DNA of 64,000 nucleotides from Kordiimonadaceae bacterium (GTDB taxonomy: Bacteria; Pseudomonadota; Alphaproteobacteria; Sphingomonadales; Emcibacteraceae): NCBI GenBank assembly GCA_024236295.1, contig JACKKT010000004.1, positions 124,001-188,000 of the forward strand. Reading direction: 5' to 3'. Made by a program: the position numbers and the translations under genes. Of this stretch, positions 53,615 through 62,860 are shown in pieces. The notes below the pieces were generated by a model. The model worked only from the letters and a program-made list of their open reading frames with translations, had not been told where the DNA came from and did no database searches. Within the stretch, counting starts at the first letter, position 1; every line of letters begins with the position of its first letter.

Positions 53615-54954
53615 GGGTTTGCTCCTGCCTGACTGAAGTTAAGTTCCGGTACTTTAAATGCGTTCGTTACAACATAGTTCATATTTTCAAATTGCGGTGC
53701 CGTTATGATGATTTCCAGCACTTTCCCACCTTCTTGATTTAACTCGAAAACTCGTCCTTGCTGCGCACTGGTGACAATAATACTTCCATCAACCGATATC
53801 TGGTGTTTACCACGAATTCTTGAATAAAAATTTAATTTCTCACCTTCAACCAGGACTTTAAATTCATTTGTCGTCGGATTAATGCTGACTATACGACTAT
53901 AGTCAGCCCCCATTCTGTTATCAAATACCGTAATCGTGCCATCAGGGTTCCAGTCAGGATCATGTTGCCTTTTTGTCTTCCCAATCATATTCCATTTAAT
54001 TTTTGCAGTTTCAGGATCAATAACAGCAATCATATTCAGTGACCTTGAGCTGATCAGCAGGTCTCCTGCCTCAAATAAAGGAAACTTATCAGCGATTTCA
54101 GCAGGGAGCGGTTCTACATCATTGAAATGTACAGGGTCTGCATAATAAATTGTGGGTCGTGCATGATCATTTGTTCCAAGGGCATTATCATCCAATGCTC
54201 TAATACCAAAAACACTATATTGCTGATTGGCGGTAACCATATTGTTGAAAGATACAGTCTGAACAACTTTGCCTGTTTCAACATCAACTTTTACTATGTC
54301 ATTCCCCACAAGTCCCCAAACATATTTTCGGTCAAGAGCAGGATTAATTGCATGGTGCAAATTTGCAGAAGATTTCCAGATAAGTTCACCACATTGATCA
54401 ATGCGGAAACTGGCAAACACGCTATCAAAAGAGAATATAATTGAATTATCACTAAGTAGTCTGAAACCATGTAAAAATGGGCGCCCCCCTACTTTAACAA
54501 ATTCATTTATAACATCTTTTTTTATTCTCCAAACATGCTCAACCGTCAAATCCGGTGAAATAGCGAGAGCCGCATATTCCGTTTCTCCGGCAATATCAAA
54601 CAGTCCAACTAATATGCGCCAGGACTTTGATGGATATAGTCGATTTTGTCCTGTTTTTATTTTAATCCCTCTCAAGTCAAAATTTGTATTATTTTTAATT
54701 TCTTGAAATTCATTCCCTATTGAAAATTCATTAGGTGATATTGATTCTCTGTCAGGATTACCGAGCAGGTCTGCCAGTACATTTTTTACATCTCTTGGCA
54801 AAGTGGCAATTTTATATATTGCTTTGAAGATAAATATATCCTGTTTTTTTTCTGAAACCAGAACAGCATAACCAAATAACGAAAATAAAATTATTGTTAT
54901 ATATATTTTTCGGAGACTTATTTTCTTAAAAAGCAAATTAATATACTTATTCAC
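53602..54954 (-). CDS. arylsulfotransferase (ASST)-like membrane-anchored beta-propeller
   Basis: A 450-residue protein with an N-terminal TM anchor (KIYITIILFSLFGYAVLVS) and a beta-propeller body. The block HDPDWNPDGTITVFDNRMGADYSRI is characteristic of the Arylsulfotran_2 branch of ASST-like proteins. True ASSTs use a catalytic histidine to move sulfate between phenolic compounds in the periplasm without PAPS; the family also includes members with unproven activity. It heads a four-gene operon ending in a PAPS sulfotransferase, a pairing that suggests related sulfated substrates on both sides of the membrane. Confidence 0.75.
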   Translation of the reverse strand: MNKYINLLFKKISLRKIYITIILFSLFGYAVLVSEKKQDIFIFKAIYKIATLPRDVKNVLADLLGNPDRESISPNEFSIGNEFQEIKNNTNFDLRGIKIKTGQNRLYPSKSWRILVGLFDIAGETEYAALAISPDLTVEHVWRIKKDVINEFVKVGGRPFLHGFRLLSDNSIIFSFDSVFASFRIDQCGELIWKSSANLHHAINPALDRKYVWGLVGNDIVKVDVETGKVVQTVSFNNMVTANQQYSVFGIRALDDNALGTNDHARPTIYYADPVHFNDVEPLPAEIADKFPLFEAGDLLISSRSLNMIAVIDPETAKIKWNMIGKTKRQHDPDWNPDGTITVFDNRMGADYSRIVSINPTTNEFKVLVEGEKLNFYSRIRGKHQISVDGSIIVTSAQQGRVFELNQEGGKVLEIIITAPQFENMNYVVTNAFKVPELNFSQAGANPCIN

Positions 54955-55120
54955 AATGGTTCTGGGTCCTTTTTATATGATTCTATTTTGCCATATAATT
55001 GTTAAATAACCATATCTACATAATAAAATAGGCGGTTAATATTTTTGGCACAACGTTTAATTTGGCCTTTTAATGATATTATTTAGTTGGATTGCAGCTT
55101 AACTAAAAAATATGAAGAAA

Positions 55121-57133
55121 TTATTGTTGTCCGGAAAGTTGTTTTAAAGCCAATGAATAAACATAAGAATATTGACTGTTAGTTGGATCATTTATTGTTG
55201 CTTTTTTTAAATAGGGAAGGGCATCTGCAGGTGTTCTCGTTCTTATCAGATAAAGCCCTTTAGAGAAATTTAAAGTAGCGTCCTCGGGCAGATTGGATAA
55301 TCCCAATTCAATTGCTTCGATAGTTTTGGCTTCGTTGCCCAATTCCCTGTATTTGTCGGCAAGATTGACATAAGAGGCGGAGAAATAGGGGTCAATTTCC
55401 ATGGCTTTCATATATTCTTTTACTTCGCTTCCAAGTTCATTTTGGCTTCCGTAAAAAAGACCCAGATTGAAATGACCTTCACCGCGCCAGGAAACCTGAT
55501 TTTCGGCAGTGATAAATTCTGATCTGGCACTGTCATATGATTTTTTAGCTCCGGCTGGAAGCATCGAACTATCCAGATCGGATAGGGCACGAACCGTTTC
55601 AACCCTGATAACTTTAAGCGGGTCGTTTAGAAGCGGCAGTAATAATAGGGTCCGTTCAGGGAGTGGAATAAATTTTGATGCCTTCACCGCGCCAAGCCGG
55701 ATCAGTGGTTCTTCAATGGTAACCGCTGTTTTGATAGCATTGTAGCTGTTCCTGTCCTGATAATTATTGAGCAGTTCATACCCGCTGCCCCTGATGATCG
55801 GTGGGATAGTTTCATCGGCTATCATCGTGTTTAACATTTGCTCGGCTTCCGGTGCATTTTGATAAACGGCACTGAAAACTTCACCGTAATGCGGGGAAGG
55901 ATTTTTGCCGGTCCAAGATTTAACCTGCTTCGCAGCCCAGTCGGCATCCTGATCACTATGACAGCTGGTACAGGCATCAGGTGCGCCCGTTTTGTGATTT
56001 AAATCGGGTCTTGGGATGCGAAAGCTATGATCGCGGCGGGCATCAACCCCCATATATGTCCGCGCTGGCATATGGCAGCTAACACATTCCGCGCCGGTTG
56101 AGCCCATTTCATGCTTATGATGATCCTTGGTGTCATAAAAAGTCGCCTGATGACAGGTGGCGCACATGTGATTACTCTCTGCCTTCAGTTTTAAACTATG
56201 GGGATTATGGCAGTCACTACAGATAACACCTTCAGCAAACATTTTGCTTTGGAGAAAAGACCCCCAGACATAATCCTCGTCCCGCACCTGACCGTCGGGG
56301 AAATATTCCGGCATCAGAACCGGTGTTGGGGAAAAACTGTCAAGATATCTGTCAGTAGGCGAAAAGCCATCAGTCAGCGGCGAACGCCGCGAATGGCAGG
56401 CGGCGCAGACCTCAATTTCACGTTGATCCCTTTTTTCGCCTGTCCATCTGGCTGTGTGCGAACCCTCAACCAATTGCCAGCTTCCATCGGTCTTGCTGGT
56501 CATAATATCATTTTCCGGTATATGACAGGACTGGCAGTCCACACTTATTTTATCGAAATGAGTATTGAATGAATTATTTTCAGGATCATATCCCCGTTTC
56601 AAACCGCTTGAATGACAATCGGCACACATGCCGTTCCAGTTCTGCATCGGCTGTTTCCAGTGCAAGCGATCATTTGCCGGTATATGCTCATCACCATAAA
56701 TATGAAACCATCGCTGTCCGCCGCTGTCTGCCGGACGGCTATCCCATGCAAGGGGCAGGGTCTGATATTTACCGTCTTCCATTTTAACCAGATATTGCTG
56801 TAACGGGTAAGTGCCGAATGTATAATCGATTTTATGATCTTCCCCATCTATTCGAACCCAAAATTCATTATTCTTTATATAAAATCTATTTTCCTGAGTG
56901 TTAATGATGACGGGTATATTCTCAAATTTTCCAAGCACGTTTTTGTCATTGGCAATGGCCATTGCCTTCTGATGGTCGGAGCCATTCCAGCTTTTCCATT
57001 CCATAAAATGACATGTCCTGCAGTTTTTATCGGTCGGATGTGCCGCTTTTGCGCCGATGCATATATTAAGCGATGCTGCCGAAAATAGGGCTAATAACAT
57101 AATTTTTATTAATTTATTCGGCTTTTTTGTCAT
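55121..57133 (-). CDS. octaheme cytochrome c with C-terminal HEAT/TPR region
   Basis: A 670-residue exported protein (signal peptide ending near IGAKA). Eight CxxCH haem sites are visible in the N-terminal 400 residues: CRTCH, CADCH, CQSCH, CAACH, CSDCH, CATCH, CVSCH and CTSCH. The C-terminal 270 residues are helical repeats, first HEAT-like (PLLNDPLKVIRVETVRAL) and then TPRs (YMKAMEIDPYFSASYVNLADKYRELGN). Such multihaem-TPR proteins serve in periplasmic electron transfer or nitrogen/sulfur oxidation. It lies 18 bases after glcF on the same strand, so it may share expression with glycolate oxidase; a physical partnership is only a suggestion. Confidence 0.87.
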   Translation of the reverse strand: MTKKPNKLIKIMLLALFSAASLNICIGAKAAHPTDKNCRTCHFMEWKSWNGSDHQKAMAIANDKNVLGKFENIPVIINTQENRFYIKNNEFWVRIDGEDHKIDYTFGTYPLQQYLVKMEDGKYQTLPLAWDSRPADSGGQRWFHIYGDEHIPANDRLHWKQPMQNWNGMCADCHSSGLKRGYDPENNSFNTHFDKISVDCQSCHIPENDIMTSKTDGSWQLVEGSHTARWTGEKRDQREIEVCAACHSRRSPLTDGFSPTDRYLDSFSPTPVLMPEYFPDGQVRDEDYVWGSFLQSKMFAEGVICSDCHNPHSLKLKAESNHMCATCHQATFYDTKDHHKHEMGSTGAECVSCHMPARTYMGVDARRDHSFRIPRPDLNHKTGAPDACTSCHSDQDADWAAKQVKSWTGKNPSPHYGEVFSAVYQNAPEAEQMLNTMIADETIPPIIRGSGYELLNNYQDRNSYNAIKTAVTIEEPLIRLGAVKASKFIPLPERTLLLLPLLNDPLKVIRVETVRALSDLDSSMLPAGAKKSYDSARSEFITAENQVSWRGEGHFNLGLFYGSQNELGSEVKEYMKAMEIDPYFSASYVNLADKYRELGNEAKTIEAIELGLSNLPEDATLNFSKGLYLIRTRTPADALPYLKKATINDPTNSQYSYVYSLALKQLSGQQ

Positions 57134-57151
57134 TTTTATTATAGATATGTT

Positions 57152-58426
57152 TCAGGTTATCGCTTCCGGCTTTTTCCCGCCCGTGGCCCAGTTTAAAAGC
57201 TCTATCACATGAAGCACAGGGATATCAGTGCCACTGGCTATGTGAATATTACAGCCAAGATTGCTGCTGGCAATCACATCTGCATTTGTCGCTTCAATAT
57301 TTTTAATTTTTCGCTCTCTTAGCTCACCAGCAATTTCGGGCTGGGTGATGTTATAGGTTCCGGCGGAACCACAGCAAATATGGCTTTCTTTTATGGGGGA
57401 AACGGTAAATCCGGCGTCCTTTAACAGACGAGCCGGAAGGTCGCCAATTTTCTGACCATGATTAAGTGAGCAGGCCGAATGATAAGCTACATTGATTTTG
57501 TCAGTTATCTGGGTTTCGCCAATACCGATTTCACTAACCGCTTCCGAAATATCCTTGGCAAGGGACGCGACCAATTTCGCTTTTTCAGCATAATCCGGAT
57601 CATAGCGGAACAAATGTCCGTAATCCTTGATTGATGTGCCGCAGCCTGAGGTGTTAATAACAATTGCATCCAGATTACCCTTTTCAATTTCGGCAATCCA
57701 GCCATCAATATAACGTTTGGCAGTCATTATGGCATTTTTCGATTTTCCCATATGTTCATCAAGAGCCCCGCAGCAGCCAACAGCCGGCGGCACCACCACA
57801 TCAACATTATGATTGGATAAAAATTCAATTGTGGCCAGATTAATATGTTCGCCCACGGCCCGCTGAACGCATCCGGCGCTTAAGCCCATCCGGTATTTTG
57901 GTTTTCCCCTCGCTTTGGTGAGTTGCGCTGCCCTCACATTGCTAAGCGGTGGTTTAAGGTCAAGTATGGCACGGAGTTTATCGGGCAGAAATGATTTAAG
58001 TGGGGTCATAAGGCCAGATGTCCTTGCCGCCAGTTTAAAACGGTTCGGGTATGGTAATATCATGCTCAGCATGCCCCTGAAAAGTCGTTCCAGAAGCGGT
58101 CTTTTATACGTTTTTTCAATATGACTTCGCCCATGTGTCAACAGATGGGCATAATCAACGCCGGACGGGCAGGTGGTGGTGCAGGACAGGCAAGTCAGGC
58201 ATTTATCAAGATGCTCAACTTCCACTTCAGTAGCTGGTCTGTCATTTTCCAGCATTTCCTTGATCAGGTAAATGCGGCCTCGTGGTCCGTCCAGTTCATT
58301 ACCAAGCAGCAGGTAAGTGGGACAAGTTGCCATGCAGAAACCGCAATGGACGCAGTTTCTCAGAATTTTTTCAGCGTCTGCTATTTTTGGGTCTTCCAGC
58401 TGTTTTTGGGAAAATCTGGTTTGCAT
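57152..58426 (-). CDS. glcF: glycolate oxidase iron-sulfur subunit GlcF
   Basis: A 424-residue protein. Two [4Fe-4S] ferredoxin motifs lie near the N-terminus (CVHCGFCMATCP and CLTCLSCTTTCP); two CCG domains follow (VGCCGALDEHMG, ICCGSAGTYN). In the GlcDEF complex it passes electrons from the flavin subunits to quinone. It begins 2 bases after the glcE stop. Part of the conserved order glcD-glcE-glcF, with an octaheme cytochrome gene downstream. Confidence 0.93.
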   Translation of the reverse strand: MQTRFSQKQLEDPKIADAEKILRNCVHCGFCMATCPTYLLLGNELDGPRGRIYLIKEMLENDRPATEVEVEHLDKCLTCLSCTTTCPSGVDYAHLLTHGRSHIEKTYKRPLLERLFRGMLSMILPYPNRFKLAARTSGLMTPLKSFLPDKLRAILDLKPPLSNVRAAQLTKARGKPKYRMGLSAGCVQRAVGEHINLATIEFLSNHNVDVVVPPAVGCCGALDEHMGKSKNAIMTAKRYIDGWIAEIEKGNLDAIVINTSGCGTSIKDYGHLFRYDPDYAEKAKLVASLAKDISEAVSEIGIGETQITDKINVAYHSACSLNHGQKIGDLPARLLKDAGFTVSPIKESHICCGSAGTYNITQPEIAGELRERKIKNIEATNADVIASSNLGCNIHIASGTDIPVLHVIELLNWATGGKKPEAIT

Positions 58427-58428
58427 GG

Positions 58429-59550
58429 CTAAAATCCCAACCTTCCCGGGTTTAGTATATTTTTTGGGTCAAAAGCCTTTTTTATCCTTTTGTTTAAATT
58501 TCTGATCAGCGGGTCAGGCGATTTGTTAAAAGGTAGATCAAGTGGAGTTTCGGTATTTCTGATCAGCCAGAAAGCCCCCTTGTCAAATGTTGGAATATCT
58601 TTTGATGACATCCAGAGCAGGCCGCCAGCCCAATCAAGAAAATAAAATTCCGGGTTATGGTCATTAATGACGTCCAGAACATCACTGGCGGCAATGCTGA
58701 TTTTCCAAAGGGGTAAGTTCTTGGGCGGATTTAGCGGGGCCACATCGCGGATTTGTCTCCACTGATCTTCACTTTCCTCCCTTTTCAGTTCTGATACTTT
58801 TCTTTTACCAACCAACCCCCTGATCGCTGCTATTCTTTCGTCAAGTGAAGCGGTTGTTCCTTCAATGCGGATAAAGGTTCCCGTTCCAGGAATGTGTGCA
58901 AGGCCGCTGACTTCATATGGACAGGCAGCAATTTCCGTCATTAGAAAAATGGCTGTTTCAGTCTCAAGATCGTGAATTTTAAGGCTGATTTCATCCTGGG
59001 CTTTAGGGGCCAGTTTTAAGGTCATTTCTGTTATTGCACCAAGTGTGCCATATGAGCCGCACATTAATTTGCTGACATCATAACCACTAACATTTTTTAC
59101 GACGCGGCCGCCTGCCTTGAAAATCTGACCAAAGCCTGAAATTCCCTGAACGCCGAGGATATAATCGCGTGCCCCGCCCGCCAGAAATCGTTTGGGCCCG
59201 GATAAATTGGTGCCAATAATGCCGCCAATAGTGCCTATGCCGGGATCATTTCCAAGCAATGGTCCCAGATCTGGCGGCTCAAATTTAAGTTCCTGATTAT
59301 GTTCCATAAGCAGATTTTTAAGATCACTTAGTAAAACGCCGGGTTCAAGGGTAATCACCAATTCTTCCGGTTCATAAAGCTTAACCTGGTTAAGTTCTTT
59401 TAATGATAAAGTTGATGCCACATTCATGGGAGAGCCAAGGGAAATTAGACTGCCACCTGTTCTGACATCCAGACTTTTTTCCATAACAATATGGTCGCAA
59501 ATACATTCGCTAACCTGTTCTTCTGTGGTGGGGAAATATAAGTCAGTCAT
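58429..59550 (-). CDS. glcE: glycolate oxidase FAD-binding subunit GlcE
   Basis: A 373-residue FAD-linked subunit with a vanillyl-alcohol-oxidase-type PP-loop. Marked motifs are GGSLISLGSPMN and the IGGIIGTNLSGPKRFLAGGARDYILG block that binds the pyrophosphate of FAD. Its ATG overlaps the glcD stop by one base (TGATG), indicating translational coupling. It completes glycolate oxidation to glyoxylate with GlcD and GlcF. Confidence 0.92.
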   Translation of the reverse strand: MTDLYFPTTEEQVSECICDHIVMEKSLDVRTGGSLISLGSPMNVASTLSLKELNQVKLYEPEELVITLEPGVLLSDLKNLLMEHNQELKFEPPDLGPLLGNDPGIGTIGGIIGTNLSGPKRFLAGGARDYILGVQGISGFGQIFKAGGRVVKNVSGYDVSKLMCGSYGTLGAITEMTLKLAPKAQDEISLKIHDLETETAIFLMTEIAACPYEVSGLAHIPGTGTFIRIEGTTASLDERIAAIRGLVGKRKVSELKREESEDQWRQIRDVAPLNPPKNLPLWKISIAASDVLDVINDHNPEFYFLDWAGGLLWMSSKDIPTFDKGAFWLIRNTETPLDLPFNKSPDPLIRNLNKRIKKAFDPKNILNPGRLGF

Positions 59551-61037
59551 CAGAATCTGGGTATATCAGGAAATAACAGCTTGCCACCATGAATATGCAT
59601 TTTACCCAGTTCTGAGCAGCGGTGAAGTTCCGGAAACATTTTACCGGGGTTTAGGCGGTGGGCCGGGTCAAAGGCGCATTTGATCCTTTCCTGCTGGTTA
59701 AGGTCGTCTTTTGTAAACATAGTGGGCATTAGATCGCGTTTTTCAACGCCGATTCCATGTTCTCCGGTAAGGGCGCCACCAACCTCAACACAAAGCCTTA
59801 AAATATCTGAGCCGAACTCTTCTGCGCGTTCAAGTTCCCCCGGGACATTAGCATCATAAAGGATAAGTGGATGCAGGTTACCGTCCCCGGCGTGGAAAAC
59901 GTTGGCAACCCTTAGACCATATTTTTTAGAAAGCTCATTCATACGGCGGAGAACGATCGGCAGATTTTTGCGCGGTATCGAGCCATCCATGCAGTAATAA
60001 TCCGGTGAAATTCGACCTACGGCAGGGAAAGCAGCCTTGCGTCCGGCCCAGAACCCATTTCTTTCCTCTTCACTTTTACTGATCGAGATGGAGGTTGCCC
60101 CCAATTCTTTTGCCAGTTCTGATACGCGCTGCGTGAAATAATCAACTTCGCTTTCCACGCCGTCAAATTCGGCGATTAATATCGCTTCTGCGTCACGCGG
60201 GTATCCTGGCTGGCAGTAATCCTCAGCAGCATTAATCGCCATATTATCCATCATTTCCATTCCGGACGGAATGATGCCGGCGGCAATTGTCCGGGCGACG
60301 CATTCACCGGCTAGTTCGATATCGTCAAAACCAATCAACATCGCTTTTACAACATTGGCTTTTGGTAAAATACGCACAGTTGCTTCGGTGACGACCCCCA
60401 AAAGTCCTTCAGAGCCTGTAACAAGACCGATAAGATCATAGCCGCTTTCCTGCATATGTTTTCCGCCAAGTTCAATGATATCACCATTCATCAGCACCAT
60501 TTTAAGTCCGAGTATATTATTGGTCGTCAGTCCGTATTTAAGGCAGTGAACGCCACCTGAATTTTCGGCGACATTCCCGCCTATGGTGCAGGCAATTTGG
60601 CTTGAGGGGTCGGGGGCATAATAAAAGCCCTGATCCTCAACCGCATGGGAAATGGCAAGGTTGGTAACGCCGCACTGGGTCACAACAGAGCGGTTCTGAT
60701 AATCAATATCGATGATTTTATTAAGCTTGGAAAGGCCAAGGGTCAGCCCATCAGCAAGGGGCAATGCCCCGCCGGAAAGCGAAGTGCCAGCCCCCCTTGG
60801 TACGACTTTTATATTGAGCTCGTTGCATATTTTTAAAATTTCGCTGACTTCCTCTGTGCTGCTGGGCAAAGCAACAATCATCGGCGATTGTCGATAGGCG
60901 GTCAGCCCATCCGATTCAAATGCCTTTCGGCCCTGTTCGGACGTAATCACGGCCTTTTTACTCAGAAGACGAACAAGCCGCCCGGTAAGATCGGGCAGCT
61001 TATCTAAAATTTCCTGTTCCGGGTCCGGCATTTTCAT
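59550..61037 (-). CDS. glcD: glycolate oxidase subunit GlcD
   Basis: A 495-residue flavoprotein of the FAD-linked oxidase C family. Residues about 45-230 form the FAD-binding domain with VVPRGAGTSLSGGALP and GGNVAENSGGVHCLKYG; the C-terminal substrate domain ends in LTGEHGIGVEKRDLM and FDPAHRLNPGKMFPE. GlcD oxidises glycolate (some homologues D-lactate). It lies 12 bases downstream of an MFS transporter gene, a likely carboxylate or sugar-acid importer for the same pathway. Confidence 0.93.
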   Translation of the reverse strand: MKMPDPEQEILDKLPDLTGRLVRLLSKKAVITSEQGRKAFESDGLTAYRQSPMIVALPSSTEEVSEILKICNELNIKVVPRGAGTSLSGGALPLADGLTLGLSKLNKIIDIDYQNRSVVTQCGVTNLAISHAVEDQGFYYAPDPSSQIACTIGGNVAENSGGVHCLKYGLTTNNILGLKMVLMNGDIIELGGKHMQESGYDLIGLVTGSEGLLGVVTEATVRILPKANVVKAMLIGFDDIELAGECVARTIAAGIIPSGMEMMDNMAINAAEDYCQPGYPRDAEAILIAEFDGVESEVDYFTQRVSELAKELGATSISISKSEEERNGFWAGRKAAFPAVGRISPDYYCMDGSIPRKNLPIVLRRMNELSKKYGLRVANVFHAGDGNLHPLILYDANVPGELERAEEFGSDILRLCVEVGGALTGEHGIGVEKRDLMPTMFTKDDLNQQERIKCAFDPAHRLNPGKMFPELHRCSELGKMHIHGGKLLFPDIPRF

Positions 61038-61049
61038 AGGAAAAACTCT

Positions 61050-62366
61050 TTATTCGCCAGGCGAACCTTCCGCAGCCATTTTTGCAAGTCGGCGATCATT
61101 ATACCATACCCCGCCGAAAATAAATAATAGCGCAATGGGCAGAAGGGCGACAGTCTGAAATGATTTTTCCGCTGCATAGATAAGCGAGTTGATCTGTTCA
61201 GGGCTTCCATCTACCATGGCGGCAAAGGCATCAGCGCCACCGGCGGCTTCCAGTTTTGCCTTGTCATAGGCGGCCCCAAGGATCGGAAGCACGATATAGG
61301 TTGCCATGGCACCGGCAGAGCCAATCAGTCCAATGGTCCAAGCACCACCACGAGGGTATCGTTCAGCGGCGGACGCCAGCATTGTCGGCCACATAAAGCA
61401 GACACCGGCTCCCCAGAAAGTCGCCGCAAGCACGCCGGTTACTGGGCTGTCAGCAACACTAAGCATGTAAAGTCCGACACTTGTTAGTAATGAAGAAAAC
61501 CACAGAAGCCCAACTGGAGAGAGCTTATGGGCAATCGGACCAGCAAAATGGCGCATAACAAACATAATGCCGCTGACATAAACAAGAAGTAAGATACCCC
61601 GCATTCCGACAGTATGGGTAAGAGCCAGATCGACCCACTGTCCGGGGGCGAGTTCCGACGAGGCGGTAAGGAACATGGCACCGAACCAGATAAAGAAACT
61701 TGGGCGTCTGAAAATTTCCTTGATCATGTCACCAAAGCTCACATCAAGAGCCGAGCTTTCGGTTTTAGGGAATTTTACGCCCAGATTAAGAAACAGAAAT
61801 CCGGCTGCCGGTACGAAAATTATGGAAAGAGCAATTTGCCAGTTCAGATCCAGGTAATTAATAAGTATGCCGGACAATCCGCCGACAATAAGTCCCGCTG
61901 GCCACCAGGCATGGAGCACATTAAGTCGGTGAGTTTTATCTTCTGGATAAAGTGATGCCGTGGCAGGATTAATAGCCGATTCGACAAAACCCCAGGCAAT
62001 GCCTTTAAGTAGCATTCCAAACCAGAGTGCCCAGTAGATGTTTGCTCCGGATGTAATATTGCCGGCAAAGACAACAATGGCATTTCCAATGATGATAAGG
62101 GAAGCAGCCATGGTAATGGCCCGCCCCATGCCGATCACATCCATAAACGGGCTAACCAGAAAAAGGGTTACTGAAAAGCCAAGGAAAATGATACCGAGGA
62201 TTTCCCCGATCATAGTGGCGGATGTCTTAAAATCAATGGGATCAAGAAAGTTACTTTTAAGATCAGCTGCAACCGTGGCACCAAGCGACATAGATATGGC
62301 AATTGTAAAAAGAGCCATGGTACATATTAAAAAAATCCGGTTGCGATCATACTCTGTTTCAGACAT
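61050..62366 (-). CDS. MFS transporter (FucP-like branch)
   Basis: A 438-residue membrane protein with twelve predicted TM helices. The sequence HRLNVLHAWWPAGLIVGGLSG at the end of the first half is typical of the FucP/NarK-like sugar and nucleoside permease branch; an internal repeat half starts near residue 225. Ribosome site GGGAGG. It sits directly before glcD, so the ligand may feed glycolate metabolism. The substrate cannot be read from sequence. Confidence 0.85.
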   Translation of the reverse strand: MSETEYDRNRIFLICTMALFTIAISMSLGATVAADLKSNFLDPIDFKTSATMIGEILGIIFLGFSVTLFLVSPFMDVIGMGRAITMAASLIIIGNAIVVFAGNITSGANIYWALWFGMLLKGIAWGFVESAINPATASLYPEDKTHRLNVLHAWWPAGLIVGGLSGILINYLDLNWQIALSIIFVPAAGFLFLNLGVKFPKTESSALDVSFGDMIKEIFRRPSFFIWFGAMFLTASSELAPGQWVDLALTHTVGMRGILLLVYVSGIMFVMRHFAGPIAHKLSPVGLLWFSSLLTSVGLYMLSVADSPVTGVLAATFWGAGVCFMWPTMLASAAERYPRGGAWTIGLIGSAGAMATYIVLPILGAAYDKAKLEAAGGADAFAAMVDGSPEQINSLIYAAEKSFQTVALLPIALLFIFGGVWYNDRRLAKMAAEGSPGE

Positions 62367-62410
62367 TTAAGCCTCCCTTGGTTAATCCCTATTGATCCAT
62401 CTATAGATTT

Positions 62411-62848
62411 TTATTTTGCGAAATGTTCCTTTAAGGCCGCAAAACCAGTTTGAAAAACACCGTTTGCAACCATGTCCGCTTTTTCATCTTCTTTGCCCGC
62501 TTCCGTGGTAAATTCAGCCGACCATTGAATATAAGTACGGTCCCCATCTGTAATAGGACGAAGTTCCATGGTGGAAAGATAATTAAAAAGTCCAAGACCG
62601 GTTGTCAGCATGTCATATGTAAATGTGTAGTCAATATCGGAAAATGCCAAAAGTGTTTCGCGAATATTTTCACCATCATGAAGATAAAAATTTCTAACGC
62701 ACCCTACAGTAAAAGGATTAAGGCCATCCTCAATTTCACTTCGGGCAATTCCCGGGTGCCATTTTGGTAAATCATTAAAGCCGCGGACTACTTCCCAAAC
62801 TTTATCAATGGGGGCATCAATCACAGATGTTTCAAATACTGTTACCAT
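62411..62848 (-). CDS. SRPBCC (START-like) ligand-binding protein
   Basis: A 145-residue polyketide-cyclase/START-like domain: VFETSVIDAPIDKVWEVVRGFNDLPKWHPGI opens the fold, GCVRNFYLHDGENIRETLL follows, and a C-terminal helix (GVFQTGFAALKEHFAK) closes the cavity. The family binds hydrophobic ligands or assists their transformation. A GGAGAAG ribosome site precedes the ATG. It stands between the PEP-hydrolase-like and MFS genes on one strand. Confidence 0.85.
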   Translation of the reverse strand: MVTVFETSVIDAPIDKVWEVVRGFNDLPKWHPGIARSEIEDGLNPFTVGCVRNFYLHDGENIRETLLAFSDIDYTFTYDMLTTGLGLFNYLSTMELRPITDGDRTYIQWSAEFTTEAGKEDEKADMVANGVFQTGFAALKEHFAK

Positions 62849-62860
62849 TTTCTTCTCCGC

